Shown here: piece by piece, positions 24,658 to 32,122 of the stretch
Layout of the letters: each line of letters begins with the position of its first letter
Numbering within the stretch: the first letter of the stretch is position 1
DNA from: a virus
Direction: 5' to 3' (one strand)
Length of the DNA: 59,664 nucleotides
IMG/VR virus record: IMGVR_UViG_3300034198_013821
Location: 1-59,664 of that record
The notes under the pieces: model-generated
Databases searched by the model: none
The model's input: the letters and a program-made list of their open reading frames with translations, nothing else
Told to the model about the DNA's origin: nothing
Position numbers and translations under genes: made by a program

Positions 24658-25173
24658 TTAAATTGTTAAACCAGCATTTGTTACTGTTTTTTTAATCAAA
24701 TTATAAGTTGGCATATTCAAATAACCAACCTCTTTGTTAAACCATTCTACTAAATCTAAATCACTATATCCAAAAAGATAAGCACCAGCAGTAGGTTCTC
24801 CGTACAAATAATAACTTTTTCTACCAAAAGCATTATAAACTTTTAAAAAGTCGTCTTTTTTCTGTAATTTATTAAGGATTGATGTAATCATACCACTATC
24901 TGTACCAGCATCTTTCATCGAATTAAATAATTGATTAGCATAGCTATTAGCCATAGAATCACTTATTGTTGTTTTGCTATCATCTACTTCAATTGGCGTG
25001 AATTTTGTCGCTCCTACTGAACTATCTTTTAAAAAACCTCCTATACCACCTTTCAATCTGTTTACCAAAGCATAGCCTAAAACAACGACTGCTATTGCAC
25101 CACCTACGTAAAGTAATGGTTTTTTATTGTTTGAGATAAAATCCCCAACATTTGAAACATAATTTGATTTCAT
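24658..25173 (-). CDS. N-anchored virion-type protein, 171 aa
   Basis: About 17 polar residues, a membrane helix (18-37, LLYVGGAIAVVVLGYALV), a linker and a mostly helical C-terminal domain (NSYANQLFNSMKDAG, then YNAFGRKSYYLYGEPTAG) that I associate with a conserved domain of Bacteroidota phage membrane proteins. Function unknown. Confidence 0.7.
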   Translation of the reverse strand: MKSNYVSNVGDFISNNKKPLLYVGGAIAVVVLGYALVNRLKGGIGGFLKDSSVGATKFTPIEVDDSKTTISDSMANSYANQLFNSMKDAGTDSGMITSILNKLQKKDDFLKVYNAFGRKSYYLYGEPTAGAYLFGYSDLDLVEWFNKEVGYLNMPTYNLIKKTVTNAGLTI

Positions 25174-25177
25174 CTTT

Positions 25178-25444
25178 TTATTTTTTTACAGTTGAACCAC
25201 CTTTTGTATTGTAAGTTTTATTGTTAAAAACAAATGTTGATTTATTGTCTTTAACTGCGTTTGCCCACGCTGACAAAAATTCTGGTTGAAAAGTCAATAA
25301 AACAGTTTTGTTGGAAGCATTACCCGACAAAATAATAGTATCTACATCGCCTAAATTTTTATTTTTTTGAACTCTTGTGTAAAGGAAATATCCCCCACCA
25401 ACAAGTATCAATAAAGCAACTACTTTAAATGCACTATCTTTCAT
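25178..25444 (-). CDS. N-anchored small protein, 88 aa
   Basis: Membrane helix 5-22 (AFKVVALLILVGGGYFLY), then a small beta/alpha domain (FQPEFLSAWANAVKDN). Member of the membrane array; two to four base gaps on both sides. Confidence 0.68.
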   Translation of the reverse strand: MKDSAFKVVALLILVGGGYFLYTRVQKNKNLGDVDTIILSGNASNKTVLLTFQPEFLSAWANAVKDNKSTFVFNNKTYNTKGGSTVKK

Positions 25445-25446
25445 AA

Positions 25447-25848
25447 TTAGCTAATTTTGATTAATTTATTTTGATTGTCAAGTGCATATCCAAATGCTTT
25501 TAACTTAACCATTTTTTTATCTATTTCAGACTGTACGTTTGCACGACTACTTGCTTTTTTAAATCCATTTCTTTTAGAAATATCCGCAAGTATTTCTTCT
25601 CTCAATGAATTTATTGCTGACAAATCTTCATCACTTAATGTTTTTACAACTGGTTTAATTGGCAATCCCGTAACTGGGTCTGTTGTTTGTGTTACTGTTG
25701 TAGGCGTTGTTGCTGAATCTGTCGTAGGTGTTTCGCTTTTTGTAATTGCAGAAACAGTACTAATTGGCTTTTTGTTTTTCATATACAAAAAAACTAATCC
25801 ACCAACCAATAACAATCCCCCACCGATGTAAATATACTTTTTATCCAT
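25447..25848 (-). CDS. N-anchored protein, GYxV-LIK family, 133 aa
   Basis: Membrane helix 6-23 (YIYIGGGLLLVGGLVFLY), a Thr/Pro-rich linker (30-75), a helical part (78-115) and the end LKAFGYALDNQNKLIKIS, aligned with the ends of the 23633 and 25850 proteins. Paralogue family of membrane-tethered proteins with a conserved terminal hook. Confidence 0.72.
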   Translation of the reverse strand: MDKKYIYIGGGLLLVGGLVFLYMKNKKPISTVSAITKSETPTTDSATTPTTVTQTTDPVTGLPIKPVVKTLSDEDLSAINSLREEILADISKRNGFKKASSRANVQSEIDKKMVKLKAFGYALDNQNKLIKIS

Positions 25849-25849
25849 T

Positions 25850-26200
25850 TTATAATTTTATTAAATTTTGGTTTTCAACTTTATAACCAAGTCCTTTCAA
25901 TTTTAAATCTAAACTTTTCAATTGTTTGCTTAAAATAGTATCAAAACTTCCAGAAGTGTTTTTTAAAATAGCTTGTTGAAGTTTAACGTACCTTTCAAAA
26001 ATAGGTTGAACGGTTTTATCAATTTCAATTTCTTTAATTTGTTCCAAACTCTTAGGAACTTCCATAGGCGGTACACTAACTGATTGACCCCCTAAAATAG
26101 GATTTGAAACCGATTGATTTTCTTTGTTTTTTGCATAATACAAATACAAGCCAACTACGACTAAAACCCCTCCTACTATATAAAATCCTTTATGGTTCAT
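25850..26200 (-). CDS. N-anchored protein, GYxV-LIK family, 116 aa
   Basis: Membrane helix 6-23 (FYIVGGVLVVVGLYLYYAK), Pro/Val linker, helical body and the end LKGLGYKVENQNLIKL, the closest match to the 25447 protein. Adjacent genes by tandem duplication are likely. Confidence 0.72.
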   Translation of the reverse strand: MNHKGFYIVGGVLVVVGLYLYYAKNKENQSVSNPILGGQSVSVPPMEVPKSLEQIKEIEIDKTVQPIFERYVKLQQAILKNTSGSFDTILSKQLKSLDLKLKGLGYKVENQNLIKL

Positions 26201-26201
26201 T

Positions 26202-26531
26202 TTAAGATTGATTTAAGGCGTTCAAACTAATTTTTTTAACTCCTTTAGCTTCTAGTAGCGCTTTTTCTGTCATAGAGCCAAATTCCCCATCTACACCGTT
26301 TTTTTCAGCACCGCTATAACCTAAATCTGCTCCATACTTATTTACAAGTACTCTTTGCAATTCCGCAACTTCATCCCCAGTAGAACCTTTTGATAAAACT
26401 AAATCTAAATTCAAAGAATCTAAATTAACGTTACTCGGCATATTTTTAAGCCATTTGCTAACAACGACTAATCCCAATAGAATTGCACCTAAAGAAATCC
26501 AAATCATTTTATTTTTATTGTCTAATTTCAT
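26202..26531 (-). CDS. N-anchored protein with peptidoglycan-binding domain, 109 aa
   Basis: Membrane helix 8-25 (MIWISLGAILLGLVVVSKW), then residues 45-100 match the PG_binding_1 fold: LSKGSTGDEVAELQRVL and NGVDGEFGSMTEKALLE. It would tether a membrane to peptidoglycan or position a wall enzyme. In a virion, it could guide penetration of the cell wall together with the two transglycosylases. Confidence 0.82.
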   Translation of the reverse strand: MKLDNKNKMIWISLGAILLGLVVVSKWLKNMPSNVNLDSLNLDLVLSKGSTGDEVAELQRVLVNKYGADLGYSGAEKNGVDGEFGSMTEKALLEAKGVKKISLNALNQS

Positions 26532-26543
26532 AATTACTGTTTT

Positions 26544-27329
26544 TTATTGTAAAACCATTTTGTTTTTTTCAAAATTTCTGATAAAATTATCAATCCTTTG
26601 AAATCTTTTGCCATTCTGTTCACTCGGTGTCGTTTTAAATACTTCCGCAAACGCTTGATAACCCTCTACTCTTGGGTAGCCTAATCCTAAATAAATTAAA
26701 AGTCCGTTTATATCCGCTTCGCTTTCATCATCCATATTTTCATTAACGTAAAAATGACTGAACTCGTGAGTTAAAATTGCCAATCTCATAGGAACTGTAT
26801 AATTATCAAATAATTTTTTTGATACTTGTATTCTACCAGTCATTTTTGATATACGAGCTGGTGTACTCATCACTTTTCCGTTTTTATCAATAATTTGAGG
26901 TACATACTCAATCATAAATTCTCCATTGTCCGATTGATATGATTTGTTAGTAGCTAAATAAGATGAATTGAAACAAAATCTTTGTGCGAAATCAACAAAA
27001 TACCTAACATTTTTATTTTGAATGTCAATAACATCTAAGCGTTTTTCCAAAGGTGTTTTATCAATAGAAAGTACTTTTATGTTTGGCGTTTTTTCTTTCG
27101 GCAAATCGCCCATTTTCTCGTCATAAATGCAAATAATTAATGAATTTGAAGTCAAAGGCAATCGTATATAAAAAGTTTCCTCTCCATTTACAGTTTTATA
27201 CCTATCTGTAAAAACCGTTTTAGGTTTAGCTTCGTCATATATTTTAATTTTGACAACTGTTTGAGTAGTTGTAGCTACTTTAATAACTAAACACATTTCG
27301 TCAAATCTCGTTTGCATCCTAAACTTCAT
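26544..27329 (-). CDS. Zinc metallopeptidase-like protein, 261 aa
   Basis: N-terminal beta domain (1-110), then LAILTHEFSHFYVNEN (HExxH zinc motif, about residue 190) followed by DDESEADINGLLIYLGLGYP, where the Glu/Asp after the helix is the usual third ligand. This protein, with its KFRMQTRFDEM start, is one I know as conserved in Bacteroidota phages near structural genes. A role in virion protein maturation is plausible but unproven. No membrane helix, unlike its neighbours. Confidence 0.75.
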   Translation of the reverse strand: MKFRMQTRFDEMCLVIKVATTTQTVVKIKIYDEAKPKTVFTDRYKTVNGEETFYIRLPLTSNSLIICIYDEKMGDLPKEKTPNIKVLSIDKTPLEKRLDVIDIQNKNVRYFVDFAQRFCFNSSYLATNKSYQSDNGEFMIEYVPQIIDKNGKVMSTPARISKMTGRIQVSKKLFDNYTVPMRLAILTHEFSHFYVNENMDDESEADINGLLIYLGLGYPRVEGYQAFAEVFKTTPSEQNGKRFQRIDNFIRNFEKNKMVLQ

Positions 27330-27331
27330 AA

Positions 27332-27646
27332 TTATTTTCTTTTTTTGTAAATGCTATACCCAATAGCACCACCAATTATAACTAAACTTGAAATTAAAAC
27401 CCATTTATTTAATCCTAAAACTAAATTTTTATTAGCTTCTATTTTTTTTATGTTTGAAGCTGGAGCATCTATACCAAGAGAATTTTTAATATCTTTCGTA
27501 AGATTTTCAGCTAAAGTGTTTGGTATAATTACCCCTTTATCTTTTTCTCTTTGAATCCAATCTTTGAAACTCAAAGTAGTTCCGCTTTCTTTCCAAAGTT
27601 TGTTAGCACTTTGACCGCTTTGTAATAAATCTTGCAATTCCTCCAT
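27332..27646 (-). CDS. Tail-anchored helical protein, 104 aa
   Basis: Helical, with residues 1-45 (SGQSANKLWKESGTTLSFKDW) resembling a short conserved segment of Bacteroidota phage proteins, then a membrane helix at 80-98 and tail IYKKRK. Part of the virion membrane array. Confidence 0.7.
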   Translation of the reverse strand: MEELQDLLQSGQSANKLWKESGTTLSFKDWIQREKDKGVIIPNTLAENLTKDIKNSLGIDAPASNIKKIEANKNLVLGLNKWVLISSLVIIGGAIGYSIYKKRK

Positions 27647-27651
27647 TGTTG

Positions 27652-27786
27652 TTATTTTTTAGTTTCTTGACTTTTTTTAATAGCATCTTGCATACCTAAT
27701 TGTTTTGGTTTGTAATAGACAAAGTATAAGTACGATAACGCACCTATACCGCCTATTACTAAAACATAACCTATTGCTTTATTCAT
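27652..27786 (-). CDS. Miniprotein with membrane helix, 44 aa
   Basis: MNKAIGYVLVIGGIGAL then YLYFVYYKPK and a polar tail. I chose the ATG at 27786; the longer frame would run into the next gene. One of a series of very small membrane proteins at 27.6-28.2 kb. Confidence 0.68.
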   Translation of the reverse strand: MNKAIGYVLVIGGIGALSYLYFVYYKPKQLGMQDAIKKSQETKK

Positions 27787-27796
27787 AATAAATGAA

Positions 27797-27964
27797 TTAT
27801 CCTTTTTGGCTTCTTTGCCACGCTTTTCCAACAACCCAAACGGTTACGAAAAGAACTAACACACTTGCTCCTACACTTACTAAAGTTGTTGTAAGATTTT
27901 TTTTCTTATCTGTTTCAACCAAAGGTGTTGAAGTTGGCAATATTGAATCTACTGTTTCTAACAT
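27797..27964 (-). CDS. Miniprotein with membrane helix, 55 aa
   Basis: Polar N-terminus (residues 1-23), membrane helix 24-46 (TLVSVGASVLVLFVTVWVV) and a basic end GKAWQRSQKG that is nearly the same as GKGWKKSQE of the 36-aa protein at 28136. The two are likely paralogues. Confidence 0.68.
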   Translation of the reverse strand: MLETVDSILPTSTPLVETDKKKNLTTTLVSVGASVLVLFVTVWVVGKAWQRSQKG

Positions 27965-27989
27965 AATTTTTAATTTTTAATTTTTAATT

Positions 27990-28136
27990 TTAAGTTGATG
28001 GTGTATCTGCACCATCTTTTAACGCTTGAACTTTCTGTTTTTCAGAATATTGACTATAAAAGTAATATCCTAAAACGAATAAACCTAATCCTATCAAAAC
28101 TTTATTGTTTTTTGATAGACTTTGAATACGCTTCAT
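27990..28136 (-). CDS. Miniprotein with membrane helix, 48 aa
   Basis: Basic N-terminus, membrane helix 12-28 (VLIGLGLFVLGYYFYSQY), polar tail ending DTPST. Its start overlaps the previous stop by one base, so coupled. Confidence 0.66.
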   Translation of the reverse strand: MKRIQSLSKNNKVLIGLGLFVLGYYFYSQYSEKQKVQALKDGADTPST

Positions 28137-28246
28137 TATTCTTGTGATTTTTTCCAACCCTTACCAATAATCCAAACATATCCGTAAATTACCGCTACTG
28201 AAAAAGCAAGTCCTAAAACTACTCCTACTAAATTTGGTTTTTTCAT
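28136..28246 (-). CDS. Miniprotein with membrane helix, 36 aa
   Basis: MKKPNLVGVVLGLAFSVAVI then YGYVWIIGKGWKKSQE. Shares its basic WKKSQE-type end with the 55-aa protein. Too short for standard gene finders; the chain of tight overlaps supports it. Confidence 0.64.
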   Translation of the reverse strand: MKKPNLVGVVLGLAFSVAVIYGYVWIIGKGWKKSQE

Positions 28247-28261
28247 TTTTATAATTTTTAA

Positions 28262-28486
28262 TTACTCTTTTGTTACTAAAATTGCAGTAGCAACCCCACC
28301 TATGATAGCACCAATAAGACCGCTTACATAAACATTTTTGTTTTTGTAGTGTCCTATCATTAACCCTAAAACAAGTCCAGTTACCGCACCGCTTACTGAT
28401 GCTTTTGAAGTATGTAGCAAGACATCTCGTTTATCTTTGCTAACTATACTTTTAACATCTGACATATAATCTTTTACTTCTTCCAT
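28262..28486 (-). CDS. Two-helix Gly-rich membrane protein, 74 aa
   Basis: Polar N-terminus (1-28) and two Gly/Ala-rich membrane helices (31-46 SGAVTGLVLGLMIGHY; 53-70 SGLIGAIIGGVATAIL) with GxxxG packing motifs. Resembles YtxH/Gly-zipper membrane proteins. Likely oligomeric in the membrane. Confidence 0.7.
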   Translation of the reverse strand: MEEVKDYMSDVKSIVSKDKRDVLLHTSKASVSGAVTGLVLGLMIGHYKNKNVYVSGLIGAIIGGVATAILVTKE

Positions 28487-28490
28487 AACC

Positions 28491-28799
28491 TTATTTGTTT
28501 CGTGTTACTGCAAATATTACAAGTCCTAAAACTAAAACGCCACCAACTCCTAAAGCGATATATAAAGTTGTATTACCGCCTTGTTTTGGTTGTTGTGCTT
28601 GTAGCATTAATTCGGCTTGTTTAGTTCTTTCTCTTTCAACCGCTAAAGCATTTTCGCCTTGTAAAGCAGAAATATTAGCTTGACCTTTTAAAAGTTGCTT
28701 TTGTTGATTGGATGAAATAGCAGTACCAATTGCTCCTAAACCAAAATTAATACCACTACCTATTGCGGATTGACCGCTTTCCGTTCCGAACCAACTCAT
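28491..28799 (-). CDS. Membrane protein with Gln-rich coil, 102 aa
   Basis: Amphipathic Gly-rich N-terminal part (GSGINFGLGAIGTAISS), Gln/Glu-rich helix (30-70) and membrane helix (79-97) ending VTRNK. Same three-part design as the genes at 11253 and 11616. Confidence 0.7.
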   Translation of the reverse strand: MSWFGTESGQSAIGSGINFGLGAIGTAISSNQQKQLLKGQANISALQGENALAVERERTKQAELMLQAQQPKQGGNTTLYIALGVGGVLVLGLVIFAVTRNK

Positions 28800-28801
28800 A
28801 A

Positions 28802-29437
28802 TTATTTCTTTTTAGTAGCGAAATAAATCGCAGTTCCAACCCCAGCAACTCCCAATAGTCCTAATACAACCCAAAGAACCGTGTTTGAACCTCCTTTGGT
28901 ATTACTACCAGTTTTTGTTCCACCTTGTGATAAAAGCACTTGATTTTGAGAAGTCGTTACAGAAGCATTAGCCAACGCTCTATCTGTTTTATTTTTGTCC
29001 GCTTGTAAGTAAGAAGTCACTCCAAACTCTACGCCAGAAAGAACCTTATTCCAATCAAAACCACCGCTTTTTTTTGTGTTAGAATCAATTGACTTATTTG
29101 CTAAATCACTTACTGGTGTTTTAGTTAAAAAATCAGTTGTTGCGAATTGACTTTTATACCCCAAAGAGGTATCAAAAGCACCACCAGCATTGGCATAGCC
29201 ATCAAAAGATGATGCCAATCCACCTACTACCTCTTTACTTGATAGTAATTTCATAAATTCAGCATAAAAGTTTTTTGAAACTTTTAATAATTCAGTTACG
29301 AGTTGTGCTACTTGAACATCAGTAGAACCACTTGGAACTACTACGCCATTTCTTAATAGCAAAGCAACGACTTTGCTTCTAAAATTATGAACAACGTATA
29401 ACAATACTTTTGCTCCTAAATCTACTTGTGTACTCAT
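28802..29437 (-). CDS. Tail-anchored structural protein candidate, 211 aa
   Basis: Residues 1-65 helical (AKVLLYVVHNFRSKVVALLL), then a loop with GYANAGGAFD (a motif shared with the capsid candidate), a polar region rich in Ser/Asn/Gly, and a membrane helix at 187-206 ending ATKKK. Two genes downstream of the capsid operon. Probably a virion protein that links membrane and capsid. Confidence 0.7.
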   Translation of the reverse strand: MSTQVDLGAKVLLYVVHNFRSKVVALLLRNGVVVPSGSTDVQVAQLVTELLKVSKNFYAEFMKLLSSKEVVGGLASSFDGYANAGGAFDTSLGYKSQFATTDFLTKTPVSDLANKSIDSNTKKSGGFDWNKVLSGVEFGVTSYLQADKNKTDRALANASVTTSQNQVLLSQGGTKTGSNTKGGSNTVLWVVLGLLGVAGVGTAIYFATKKK

Positions 29438-29438
29438 T

Positions 29439-29840
29439 TTATTTGTTTTTTAAAATTAATGCAGTTGCTATAAATAAAGTAGCTACAACCAAAATAACAT
29501 TTGTTTGATGCGCCAAAGTATTTGAATTGGTATTCGTTACCGCTTCGCTTCCAGTAGCGTTCATATAATGCTCGTTACGTTCTTTATGTTTGTTACTACA
29601 AGAGGAACAACCACAATCTTTTTTGTTATCAGTTACCGTAGTACCAAATAATTCCAAAATAACATCTTTGTCTGGGTGTATTTCCATTACTTTACGCAAT
29701 GCTGGTTCGCCTTCTTGTGCTATCAATTCATTTAAACTTTGTCCTAAATTACTTCTATCAAGTATTTCATATCCAAATGAACTTATAACTGCCACAGAAC
29801 CTTGTGGATTTCTTTTTGCAATATCATTATAATCTGACAT
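29439..29840 (-). CDS. Tail-anchored protein with Cys cluster, 133 aa
   Basis: Helical domain (1-75), a Cys cluster CGCSSC with SNKHKERNEH (possible metal site), then YMNATGSEA and a C-terminal membrane helix (113-130). The YxNATG motif recurs in other virion candidates. First gene after the capsid terminator; no separate promoter seen, so it may be expressed by read-through. Confidence 0.7.
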   Translation of the reverse strand: MSDYNDIAKRNPQGSVAVISSFGYEILDRSNLGQSLNELIAQEGEPALRKVMEIHPDKDVILELFGTTVTDNKKDCGCSSCSNKHKERNEHYMNATGSEAVTNTNSNTLAHQTNVILVVATLFIATALILKNK

Positions 29841-29856
29841 AATTATCGGTTTTAAG

Positions 29857-29901
29857 CAAAAAAGAGCAAGTTAGATTAAATCAGACTTGCTCTCTTTTTT
29901 A
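29857..29901 (-). terminator. Terminator of the capsid operon
   Basis: Nine-base perfect stem AGAGCAAGT/ACTTGCTCT with a 13-base loop. On the minus strand it runs into T bases (29857-29863); a T-run on the other side allows bidirectional use. It may reduce, rather than fully stop, transcription into the membrane array. Confidence 0.82.
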
Positions 29902-29932
29902 TTATACACTAATTCGATTTATCCAAAGATAA

Positions 29933-30628
29933 TTACGCTTTAATTCTAATAGTTTGACCATTAGTAACTGGCGGAGTACCGAATTGTCTGCTTACATTTT
30001 GTCCTCCTAAAGCACGAGCAAGGTTTATGTTGTCTGCTGGGTAGAAGTAAAGTTTTACAGTTGCATTTGCCAATACTTGACGAATAATGATTTTTGTGAA
30101 ACCATCAATACGGTAAGCATATTTCATTGCAATAATTGTAGTTTGTTGTTGGTAAGGGTCAATAGTCGGAACTAAAGTCTTTTGCGCTAAATTACCATTT
30201 GCATCTTTAGTGTTTACACTTAAAGTTTCTAACACTTGGTTAGCAGTTGCAGATTGGATGTAAGTTAAACCAACAGAATAAGGGTTGTTCATAAATTGGT
30301 ACAACATTTCTCTATAAGAAATATCTGAAATTCCAGAACTAATTGTAATTGAACCAATTACTAAGTTTCCACCAGCCGTGAAACCAGCGTTGTTGATGTA
30401 TTGGTATGAACCTAATACTTCAAAGTTTGCTACTGCTGAACCAGAAGTAGATGTAATATCTACGATGTATGGTTGAGAAGTTTGTACTGATTGACCCATT
30501 GAATCTCCACCAGCGTTGAAGAAGTCATCTCCAGTAAATGACAAATCGCCATCGATAAATCCGTCTGCGTTAGAGAAGTTCTCCATTGCATTTCTTTGTG
30601 CTTTCGCTAAATAATTTCTTACTGACAT
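29933..30628 (-). CDS. Candidate major capsid protein, beta-rich, 231 aa
   Basis: A polar N-terminal arm (1-50) with FSNADG and FFNAGGD, then an almost entirely beta protein (YIVDITSTSGSAVANFEVLG, NLVIGSITISSG, TTIIAMKYAYRIDGFTKIII, TVKLYFYPAD). Reasons for the capsid call: beta-barrel-like composition, no membrane helix among membrane genes, its own strong promoter and terminator with only one miniprotein in the unit, a paralogue at 10458, and size near the larger capsid protein of SH1/P23-77-type viruses (about 230-290 residues, from memory). No HK97-fold features seen. The call needs structure prediction. Confidence 0.72.
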   Translation of the reverse strand: MSVRNYLAKAQRNAMENFSNADGFIDGDLSFTGDDFFNAGGDSMGQSVQTSQPYIVDITSTSGSAVANFEVLGSYQYINNAGFTAGGNLVIGSITISSGISDISYREMLYQFMNNPYSVGLTYIQSATANQVLETLSVNTKDANGNLAQKTLVPTIDPYQQQTTIIAMKYAYRIDGFTKIIIRQVLANATVKLYFYPADNINLARALGGQNVSRQFGTPPVTNGQTIRIKA

Positions 30629-30665
30629 TTTTTTGTTTTTTTAATAATTTTTTTTAATCTTTTTT

Positions 30666-30794
30666 TTACTCTTTTACTTCGGTTGGCAAACTTACTTTTG
30701 CAGACAAATACTTTCTGTCTAAATAATTTGCTAACAAAACCCCACCGATTACGATAAGTAATGTTTTTCCTACTGATACAATTTCGTTTTTCAT
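30666..30794 (-). CDS. Membrane miniprotein in the capsid operon, 42 aa
   Basis: MKNEIVSVGKTLLIVIGGVL then a polar tail; membrane helix at 9-25. First gene after the strongest minus-strand promoter and 37 bases upstream of the capsid gene. High expression and a partner role at the membrane-capsid interface are likely, by inference. Confidence 0.7.
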   Translation of the reverse strand: MKNEIVSVGKTLLIVIGGVLLANYLDRKYLSAKVSLPTEVKE

Positions 30795-30852
30795 TACAGA
30801 ATGAATTAATTTTTAATACTTAAAATAATTATACACAGATATAATATTAAAC

Positions 30853-30883
30853 CAAAATTATAAGTTTTATGTATTGTAACAAG
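30853..30883 (-). promoter_or_regulatory. Capsid operon promoter
   Basis: On the minus strand TAATTTTG (30853-30860, exact TAnnTTTG) with TTG (30880-30882) 19 bases upstream, inside GCCTTGTT. Both elements and the spacing match the Bacteroidota consensus. It stands 59 bases before the first start codon, downstream of a terminator. Confidence 0.82.
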
Positions 30884-30945
30884 GCGTTTGTTTGAAAGTA
30901 AAATGAAATAATTTTAACAAAACATTTTCTTTTAGTTATTGAGCA

Positions 30946-30972
30946 TAAAAAAACCCAACGTTTCCGATGGGT
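30946..30972 (-). terminator. Terminator of the lysis/packaging unit
   Basis: ACCCA-ACG...CG-A-TGGGT hairpin with one mismatch followed on the minus strand by eight T. It follows the spanin-like gene and insulates the capsid promoter just downstream. Confidence 0.8.
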
Positions 30973-30997
30973 ATTTGATTAATATATAAAAAGATTT

Positions 30998-31648
30998 TTA
31001 TCTAAATAGTAAAGAACCGCCAATGAATCCAATACCTATTTTAAAAATAGTGCTATTATACCACTTGGTTGGCTCTTTAACTTCTATACGTTGTATTTGC
31101 TCTGTCTGTACAAACGGATTAGAATGTGTAATATCGGTAACACTTGTTTTTTTGCCCCAAAACCATTTACGCTTTTCGCCACTAACAATAATAACGCTAT
31201 CGGGTATAGATAGTTCAGTAATAGTAATTCCTTTTTGATTTGACTTGTAAGCAATATGATACCACTCTTTTAATACGCTATCTGTTTTTTCAAAGTTACA
31301 AGGTACTGAATCTTTGTAAGCTAATGTAATCGTGTCAAACTTAGTATTGGTAACATATTTAGTGACTACTTTTATATTCGAGAATTTATCGGTTAATTCT
31401 TTAACCTTTTTATCCTTCATAATAATTGAGTTCTTTAATTGCTTATTGGTATAAAACAAATTTTCTACGCTAGTTACTAATTGACCGTTCTTTAGTTTGT
31501 AAACTTTAGCTTGACTATTTAATGCTTCCACATTTGATAATTGCACTTTCTCACTCTCACATTTTTTAAATAGTTGTGAGAGTAGAATTAAGCATACGAT
31601 TGTTAAAACAACTATGTATATTCTGTTTTTGTTAATTGTTGTGTTCAT
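30998..31648 (-). CDS. Spanin-like membrane protein, 216 aa
   Basis: N-terminal membrane helix (10-28), a coiled-coil periplasmic part (35-100), a beta-rich part (105-190) and a second hydrophobic segment at the C-terminus (TIFKIGIGFIGGSLLF). Proteins of this form lie beside holin and endolysin genes in Bacteroidota phages and are thought to act as spanins linking inner and outer membranes. Part of the lysis set with the two genes upstream. Function is from context and architecture. Confidence 0.7.
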   Translation of the reverse strand: MNTTINKNRIYIVVLTIVCLILLSQLFKKCESEKVQLSNVEALNSQAKVYKLKNGQLVTSVENLFYTNKQLKNSIIMKDKKVKELTDKFSNIKVVTKYVTNTKFDTITLAYKDSVPCNFEKTDSVLKEWYHIAYKSNQKGITITELSIPDSVIIVSGEKRKWFWGKKTSVTDITHSNPFVQTEQIQRIEVKEPTKWYNSTIFKIGIGFIGGSLLFR

Positions 31649-31660
31649 AATTTTGAATTG

Positions 31661-32122
31661 TTATACAATTACATACCCTTCGGAATCCTTTTGCTTATTG
31701 ATTAATACTCGCCAATTGTTAAATCCTATTTTGTCGAAATGAGGGAAATCTTTAAAACTCGACCAACTTCCTCCCCAGCTCCAACCGTATTTTGCAAATA
31801 CTCTTACACATTCATCCCAATCGGAAACCCCATCTTTATCCCAATCTTTGTGTATATCCCAACTTGCAGTTTTACCATCTATAATCAAAACTATATCAAT
31901 TGCAAATCCAAAATTGTGTATTGATTGACCGCCTTTAGCATTTGTTACTTTTGGTTTTTGCTTATACAAAGCATCTTGCTCCGCAAAAGTTCTTAAACCT
32001 TGCGATATTCTTACTTGTGAGCGACCACATAATAAAAGATTACATTCGTCAATTATAGTTTTCATTTCGCCCCTAACTTTTGGGTGTAATTTTGCTATTC
32101 TATCTTGCGTTGACTTATCCAT
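31661..32122 (-). CDS. M15-family endolysin (L,D/D,D-peptidase), 153 aa
   Basis: Zinc motif SIHNFGFAIDIV (SxHxxGxAxD, His69, Asp76) and DFPHFDK (His128) define the peptidase M15 (VanY/Ply500-like) fold; GLRTFAEQDALY is the usual preceding helix. It cuts peptide bridges of peptidoglycan. Length is normal for phage M15 endolysins, with no signal peptide, so export depends on the holin next to it (one-base junction). Confidence 0.92.
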   Translation of the reverse strand: MDKSTQDRIAKLHPKVRGEMKTIIDECNLLLCGRSQVRISQGLRTFAEQDALYKQKPKVTNAKGGQSIHNFGFAIDIVLIIDGKTASWDIHKDWDKDGVSDWDECVRVFAKYGWSWGGSWSSFKDFPHFDKIGFNNWRVLINKQKDSEGYVIV

